A stretch of 35,284 nt of DNA from Marivirga sp. GTDB lineage: Bacteria > Bacteroidota > Bacteroidia > Cytophagales > Cyclobacteriaceae. The translations under genes were made by a program, and so were the position numbers. This document shows positions 33,308 through 35,284 of this stretch, in pieces. The notes under the pieces were generated by a model. The model had not been told where the DNA came from. It worked only from the letters and a program-made list of their open reading frames with translations, and ran no database searches. The first letter of the stretch is position 1, and each line of letters starts with the position of its first letter. The stretch spans positions 1-35,284 of the forward strand of contig NZ_JAGXGF010000140.1 in the NCBI RefSeq assembly GCF_024636815.1, in the 5' to 3' direction.

Positions 33308-34081
33308 ATGATGAAAAATATAAAAAATATACTAGCCATATTAGTTTTGGCCGTGATAAGTTTTAGTTGTGTCGATGAAGATACAGTTAATCAGGAAAGA
33401 CCAGGGACAGACGTAGAACCTAGTTTAAGCGTTGTGGTTCTAAATCAGCAGGGTGAGCCTGTGTCTGGGGCAACGGTAGATTTCTTTGCATCAGCAGAAG
33501 ATTATGCTCTAGAGCAAAATGCTGTTAAAACTGCAGAAACAAATGCACAAGGTGTTGTTACCCTTCTACCTGGAGATGTTGATTCAGAAAGAGCAGATTA
33601 TTTCTTTAGTGCCTCTTCTGGGTCTTTGAGGAATTGGTCTTCAAATGTTAACTCTGGCTACCTATATTGGTCAAGTGGAGAAACGGTTATTGAAACAACT
33701 TTAGCTCCAGTTTTGCCTGAGTTTCTTGCTATTCTTGGTGATTATAACTTAACGAGTTATACTTATCCTGGTAATGGAAATATTATAGGTTTTGCTCCTG
33801 AATGTGAGTTAGATGATGTATTTACTTTTCGTAAGGATGGTCTTGTAATCAGAGCAGAAGGAACTGATGTATGTGCAGAGCCAAGTGAATTTCAAAGCCC
33901 TGTTTCAGAAGATGGGTCAGTTTGGAGTAACTGGGCTCTAAATGAAGATGGAACTGAAATTGATATTCGTGATTTAGATCCATTCTACGATGCTGACGCT
34001 ACGGCAGGATTAGAGGTAGATGCTACAACTGTTACCATTGACTACGGTGGTGGATATGTAGCAACGTTAACTAGAATATAA
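33308..34081 (+). CDS. Lipoprotein with Ig-like and lipocalin-like domains
   Basis: 257 residues. The signal peptide ends in lipobox VISFSC (Cys21), so the protein is likely outer-membrane anchored. After a short linker comes a carboxypeptidase regulatory-like or Ig-like beta domain (SLSVVVLNQQGEPVSGATVD, about 40-135), then a lipocalin-like barrel (LGDYNLTSYTY at about 143-153, DDVFTFRKDG, and GYVATLTRI at the end). The architecture suggests a surface ligand-binding accessory of the SusC/D pair. No family name is certain. A strong terminator follows. Confidence 0.8.
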   Translation: MMKNIKNILAILVLAVISFSCVDEDTVNQERPGTDVEPSLSVVVLNQQGEPVSGATVDFFASAEDYALEQNAVKTAETNAQGVVTLLPGDVDSERADYFFSASSGSLRNWSSNVNSGYLYWSSGETVIETTLAPVLPEFLAILGDYNLTSYTYPGNGNIIGFAPECELDDVFTFRKDGLVIRAEGTDVCAEPSEFQSPVSEDGSVWSNWALNEDGTEIDIRDLDPFYDADATAGLEVDATTVTIDYGGGYVATLTRI

Positions 34082-34104
34082 TAATATTTATATATTTGGT
34101 TTTT

Positions 34105-34134
34105 AAAAATGGAGGCATCGCCTCCATTTTTTTT
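34105..34134 (+). terminator. Terminator of the SusC/D operon
   Basis: A 12-bp stem, AAAAATGGAGGC (34105-34116) with GCCTCCATTTTT, loop ATC, followed by further T. Confidence 0.92.
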
Positions 34135-34444
34135 GTCTAATAAACTAAATATTCCTTTTTAGATGTTTTAATAGTTCTAAACTTCAGTTTTGAATCAGGG
34201 ACTTTTTTATTCATACAATAGTTTTAGCTCAAGTATTTAAAGTTCCTATATGTTTCATTTCAAAATATGTTTATGAGGGTTTCCTAATCTTATTACGTTA
34301 TTACAGTTTAATCACTTTTCTTTCTGCTAATAATGCCATACTTTTGTAATTAAGTTCTTAGATTAAATTGATGGAGATTTAACTAAGTATACTTTATGGT
34401 CATATTGTAGAATCGTCTTTTAATCACCTATTTTTTATTTTTAT
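34135..34444 (+). promoter_or_regulatory. Intergenic region with a candidate promoter for the haloperoxidase-like gene
   Basis: TACTTTTG (34339-34346) matches TAnnTTTG exactly, with TTTT (34316-34319) at 19-base spacing as a near -33. It implies a leader of about 90 nt. The rest, from 34135, is AT-rich and holds no gene. Confidence 0.55.
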
Positions 34445-35284
34445 ATGAAAAGTAATAATTTCAATTTCATTTTTATTCTGCTTTTTACATCTTTTATAGT
34501 TGCTTCTTGCCAAAGCAAAAAGAATTCAAACATTTCTGATGATTGGAATCATATTGGAGAGTCAAATGATTTTCTTTCTAATGTGATCATTGAAGATATT
34601 TTCACTCCGCCAGTTGCAAGTAGGATAATAGTTTATTCCAATCTTGCAGCATATGAAAGCTTAGCAGCTCTGAATGATACCTTGCCTACCTTCAATGGAA
34701 AATTGAATGATTTTCAAATAAATATTGAAAAAAGTGATTTGTCAGATGTAAATCCTTCTATTGCTAGCTTCATTGCGTTTCATACAGTTGCAAAAGAATT
34801 GGTTTTTAGCAAAGAATTAGTAGCAAAACATCTTGATAGTTTAAAGCAAACTTTTGAGACTAATTTTGATAACAAAGTTATTGAACAAAGTTATAGGTTT
34901 GGTGCAAATATTGCCGATCAAATTATTAAATATACAAAAGCTGACGGTTATCATCAAAGAACTGGATTGACAAGGTATTCTTATGATAATGATCCTGGAA
35001 AATGGAAGGCAACTCCTCCAGATTACATGGATGGAATTGAACCTAATTGGCAGACGTTAAGGCCATTAGTGCTTGATTCGAATAGTCAGTTTAGACCTCA
35101 GCCTCCTACCAAATTTGATTCGACTAAGAACAGTCAGTTTTATCAAGAGGCACTTCAAGTTTATGAAACGCAAAATGGACTAGATGAGGAGCAAGTTGAA
35201 ATAGCAAAATTTTGGGATTGTAACCCTAACATCAGTTACAGAAAAGGTCATATGATGTTTTATAATCAAAAAATATCTCCCGGT
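34445..35284 (+). CDS. Vanadium-dependent haloperoxidase/PAP2-like lipoprotein (partial)
   Basis: From ATG at 34445 the frame is open to the window end (280 codons). The start MKSNNFNFIFILLFTSFIVA leads to a lipobox VASC (Cys22). The downstream text, FTPPVASRIIVYSNLAAYES, then SFIAFHTVAKELVF, DQIIKYTKADGYHQRTG and WQTLRPLVLDS, is that of the bacterial PAP2/vanadium haloperoxidase lipoproteins that accompany SusC/D loci in Bacteroidota. The catalytic Lys-Arg, Arg-His and His motifs lie in the missing C-terminal half, so activity cannot be judged. It has its own promoter after the terminator at 34134. Confidence 0.85.
   Translation, partial: MKSNNFNFIFILLFTSFIVASCQSKKNSNISDDWNHIGESNDFLSNVIIEDIFTPPVASRIIVYSNLAAYESLAALNDTLPTFNGKLNDFQINIEKSDLSDVNPSIASFIAFHTVAKELVFSKELVAKHLDSLKQTFETNFDNKVIEQSYRFGANIADQIIKYTKADGYHQRTGLTRYSYDNDPGKWKATPPDYMDGIEPNWQTLRPLVLDSNSQFRPQPPTKFDSTKNSQFYQEALQVYETQNGLDEEQVEIAKFWDCNPNISYRKGHMMFYNQKISPG

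Noticed and set aside
1-35284. CRISPR array
   Set aside because: No series of regularly spaced repeats was seen; the few repeat pairs here are single pairs or three operators.

Overview
The window is a piece of a Bacteroidota chromosome, most like the Cytophagales (Marivirga/Cyclobacteriaceae type). The base composition is AT-rich, promoters match the Bacteroidota form TAnnTTTG, there is a SusC/SusD pair, a PorE-like OmpA/TPR/propeller protein, ClpC, RNase Y and non-CCA-encoding tRNAs. The genus is an inference from gene style; no rRNA is present to prove it. || Layout. 1-69 is the 3' end of a gene with its terminator. 218-1510 (minus) is lgt with an AsnC/Lrp regulator, abutting. 1614-2190 (plus) holds two near-identical 154-nt tRNA-like RNAs with a promoter, an internal terminator and a long closing hairpin. 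2222-6882 (minus) holds a small unknown gene, clpC, a WbqC-family gene and a YciO/Sua5-type gene. 6971-9464 (plus) is mltG, a hotdog thioesterase and a BrkB-type membrane protein. 9482-10028 is a tRNA-Ser(UGA) locus in which a broken tRNA copy and an intact copy flank a small GIY-YIG nuclease gene. 10071-11712 (plus) is a three-gene HipBST-type toxin-antitoxin operon with three operator palindromes spaced exactly 60 bp apart. 11940-12644 (minus) is a TonB-like gene without a normal start codon. 12895-22626 (minus) is housekeeping: rny, zapA, a coiled-coil gene, pheT, a DUF1684 lipid-anchored or membrane-anchored protein, rseP, dxr and a GH3-type adenylase. 22714-28570 (plus) is an orphan DUF2281 antitoxin-like gene, lepA, folD, queE and the OmpA-family gene. 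28798-35284 (plus) is a SusC-SusD-lipoprotein cluster followed by the start of a vanadium haloperoxidase/PAP2-like lipoprotein that runs off the end. || How the parts relate. The envelope theme is strong (Lgt lipidates lipoproteins such as the SusD-like, lipocalin-like and haloperoxidase-like proteins seen here; RseP, MltG and TonB act in the same envelope). The cell-division/translation block rny-zapA-pheT is conventional. The accessory spots are the tRNA-like pair, the tRNA-Ser/GIY-YIG/HipBST spot, and the REP-like repeats at 17727-18023. || The most unusual signals are: (1) the duplicated tRNA-like RNA with a Leu-type D arm, an intact T arm and acceptor, and about 85 nt between the anticodon-like arm and the T arm; (2) a leader sequence shared by rny and folD, with a paired position that appears to have co-varied; (3) the GIY-YIG cassette inside a duplicated tRNA-Ser; and (4) the HipBST operon. 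No database search was possible; all family names rest on visible motifs.
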